The position numbers were made by a program, and so were the translations under genes. Source: Caryophanales bacterium UBA5632 (GTDB lineage: Bacteria > Bacillota_I > Bacilli_A > Izemoplasmatales > Hujiaoplasmataceae). From it: a stretch of 8,539 nt of DNA. This document shows, in pieces, positions 7,655 through 8,539 of the stretch (positions are counted from its first letter, which is position 1; the number at the start of each line of letters is the position of its first letter). Location of the stretch: NCBI GenBank assembly GCA_002421405.1, contig DIJY01000062.1, positions 1-8,539 of the forward strand. Direction: 5' to 3'. A model generated the notes under the pieces. That model was not told where the DNA came from. It searched no databases and saw nothing but the letters and a program-made list of their open reading frames with translations.

Positions 7655-8306
7655 CCCGCAAATCATTGATCTTTCTTGGGACGTCTCCGAAACGATGCCG
7701 ATCTATCCAGGCGATCCTTTCATCAAGGTCGAAGGTGGTAGAAAAAACACCAATGATGGCTTTAGTTTAAAGCGACTCTCAACGGCAATGCATGTTGGAA
7801 CCCATCTCGATGCTCCTTCGCATTACCTTGGAGAGGGATCAAACGTTGAGGCTATTCCATTGGAAAAAACCATCGGTTTTGCCACAAAATTGAAAGTCAG
7901 TATCATTGATAATGTCATCAAGACTGAAGATTTAGATATGTGTTATCATAATGCATACCAAAAACATCCAAAAATAGCGATTGAAACCGGATACTCAAAC
8001 CAACGCAATTCAAATGATTATTTTCAATCATTTCCTGCTTTTGAATCCTCGTTAACGGATTTTTTAGTTGAAAATGGAATTGAATTGATTGGTCTAGACA
8101 TGCCATCCATTCGATTTGAGAAAACAGGGGCCGCTGAAGCTCATAAAGCGCTATTGACGGAAAATATTGTAATTGTCGAAAATTTAATCAATTTAAATTT
8201 GCTGGATGATGAATTTTTTATCCTTTGTCAACCCTTAAAATTGGTTGGGTTCGATGGTTCAATGATTCGTGCCGTTGGAATCAACCGCATCAAAACATTT
8301 TATTAA
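7644..8306 (+). CDS. cyclase family protein (kynurenine formamidase-like metal-dependent hydrolase)
   Basis: The 220-residue protein has the hallmarks of the Cyclase family (Pfam PF04199): IIDLSWDVSETMPIYPGDP near the N-terminus (7-24), and HVGTHLDAPSHY at 49-60 with the metal-binding pattern HxGTHxDxPxH (His49, His53, Asp55, His59). A GLDMPSIRF segment follows near 150, and a C-terminal core ends in the usual small strand-rich region. Relatives hydrolyse N-formylkynurenine or other amides and cyclic substrates using Zn or Mn. No tryptophan-catabolism genes are nearby, so the substrate is unknown and kynurenine formamidase should not be assumed. ATG 7644 is preferred: GGAAG at 7630-7634 is 9 bases upstream of it but directly abuts the alternative TTG at 7635. 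The 11-base overlap with the lipoprotein suggests translational coupling. No signal peptide, so it is cytoplasmic. No terminator is seen after it. Confidence 0.9.
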   Translation: MKNNPQIIDLSWDVSETMPIYPGDPFIKVEGGRKNTNDGFSLKRLSTAMHVGTHLDAPSHYLGEGSNVEAIPLEKTIGFATKLKVSIIDNVIKTEDLDMCYHNAYQKHPKIAIETGYSNQRNSNDYFQSFPAFESSLTDFLVENGIELIGLDMPSIRFEKTGAAEAHKALLTENIVIVENLINLNLLDDEFFILCQPLKLVGFDGSMIRAVGINRIKTFY

Positions 8307-8315
8307 GGATTTTTG

Positions 8316-8343
8316 TTGATTATAAATTTAAATGTAGTATAAT
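8316..8343 (+). promoter_or_regulatory. promoter for the FMN riboswitch transcript
   Basis: TTGATT (8316-8321), a 16-base spacer and TATAAT (8338-8343) place a transcription start near 8350, about 20 bases before the aptamer. The -10 region shares the 12-mer GTATAATGTATC with the glgP promoter. Confidence 0.75.
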
Positions 8344-8368
8344 GTATCTGTAAAATTTAATTATGCAC

Positions 8369-8473
8369 CACTTCGGGGCAGGGCGTAATTCCCTACCGGC
8401 GGTATAGTCCGCGAGCGCAAGCATGATCAGGTGTAATTCCTGAACCGACAGTACAGTCTGGATGAGAGAAGTG
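8369..8473 (+). promoter_or_regulatory. FMN riboswitch (RFN element) aptamer
   Basis: The conserved RFN blocks are present in order: GGGGCAGGG, ATTCCC, ACCGGCGGT, CCGCGAGC, TGATCAGGTG, ATTCCTG, CCGACAGT, AGTCTGGATGAGAGAAG. Visible stems are P1 CACTTC 8369-8374 with GAAGTG 8468-8473, P2 AGGG 8380-8383 with CCCT 8391-8394, P3 GCGG 8399-8402 with CCGC 8409-8412, and P5 CAGG 8428-8431 with CCTG 8439-8442. The RNA binds flavin mononucleotide and normally turns off riboflavin synthesis or uptake genes when FMN is plentiful. The terminator and ribosome site that follow form its expression platform. Confidence 0.97.
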
Positions 8474-8505
8474 ATATGACATATTTGTCAATTCGTCTTT
8501 TTTCT

Positions 8506-8532
8506 ATGCCCTCGAAAGAGGGCATTTTATTT
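8506..8532 (+). terminator. intrinsic terminator of the FMN riboswitch
   Basis: An 8-bp perfect stem (ATGCCCTC 8506-8513, GAGGGCAT 8518-8525) with a GAAA tetraloop runs into TTTATTT. It lies 32 bases after the aptamer, as expected for control by transcription termination. Its 5' arm can instead pair with the aptamer's GGGGCA (8375-8380), a candidate antiterminator. Confidence 0.9.
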
Positions 8533-8539
8533 GGAGGAA
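8533..8539 (+). promoter_or_regulatory. ribosome binding site of the riboswitch-controlled gene beyond the window
   Basis: GGAGGAA directly follows the riboswitch terminator, so a coding start is expected within about 10 bases of the window edge. The gene is not visible; by analogy with other FMN riboswitches it is probably a riboflavin transporter (ribU) or riboflavin synthesis gene. Confidence 0.7.

Noticed and set aside
1..8539. Mycoplasma-type genetic code (TGA read as tryptophan)
   Set aside because: Long genes use TGG for tryptophan and contain no in-frame TGA, so the standard code fits.
1..8539. CRISPR arrays, tRNA or rRNA genes, insertion sequences or attachment sites
   Set aside because: No repeat-spacer pattern, cloverleaf, transposase or flanking direct repeats were seen; gaps are short apart from the riboswitch region.

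Overview
The window comes from an AT-rich bacterium that uses the standard stop codons. The frames stay open with tryptophan written as TGG, so TGA is not being read as tryptophan, and all six visible genes end in TAA. Protein similarity (GlgC plus the Gram-positive-type GlgD), purine-rich Shine-Dalgarno sites, TATAAT promoters and a lipobox lipoprotein point to a low-GC Bacillota lineage. Acholeplasma/Izemoplasma/Haloplasma-like relatives that keep TGA as a stop are possible, but the exact taxon cannot be read from this sequence.

Region 1 (1-6813) is a glycogen locus on the + strand: the 3' part of glgB (branching enzyme), complete glgC (ADP-glucose pyrophosphorylase), one long reading frame joining a GlgD-like regulatory subunit to a complete glycogen synthase GlgA, and glgP (glycogen phosphorylase). 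glgB, glgC and glgD-glgA are packed with a 15-base gap and then an 8-base overlap, with no terminator between them. glgP has its own extended -10 promoter with a 7-bp-arm palindrome over the -35 position, and it ends in a clear intrinsic terminator. Together these genes make ADP-glucose, polymerise it, branch the polymer and release glucose-1-phosphate from it.

Region 2 (6858-8306) is a two-gene unit with its own promoter: a secreted lipoprotein of unknown function overlapping by 11 bases a cyclase-family (kynurenine formamidase-like) metal hydrolase.

Region 3 (8307-8539) is non-coding: a promoter, a complete FMN (RFN) riboswitch aptamer, an intrinsic terminator and then a Shine-Dalgarno site for a gene beyond the window, presumably one for riboflavin uptake or synthesis.

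The most notable item is the GlgD-GlgA fusion. It would tie the ADP-glucose pyrophosphorylase regulatory subunit covalently to the enzyme that consumes ADP-glucose. The join lies beside a run of eight A's with stops close by in both other frames. A one-base gain there would restore an ATG with a well-placed Shine-Dalgarno site for a separate GlgA, so the fusion needs to be confirmed as real, slippage-dependent or a base-calling artefact.
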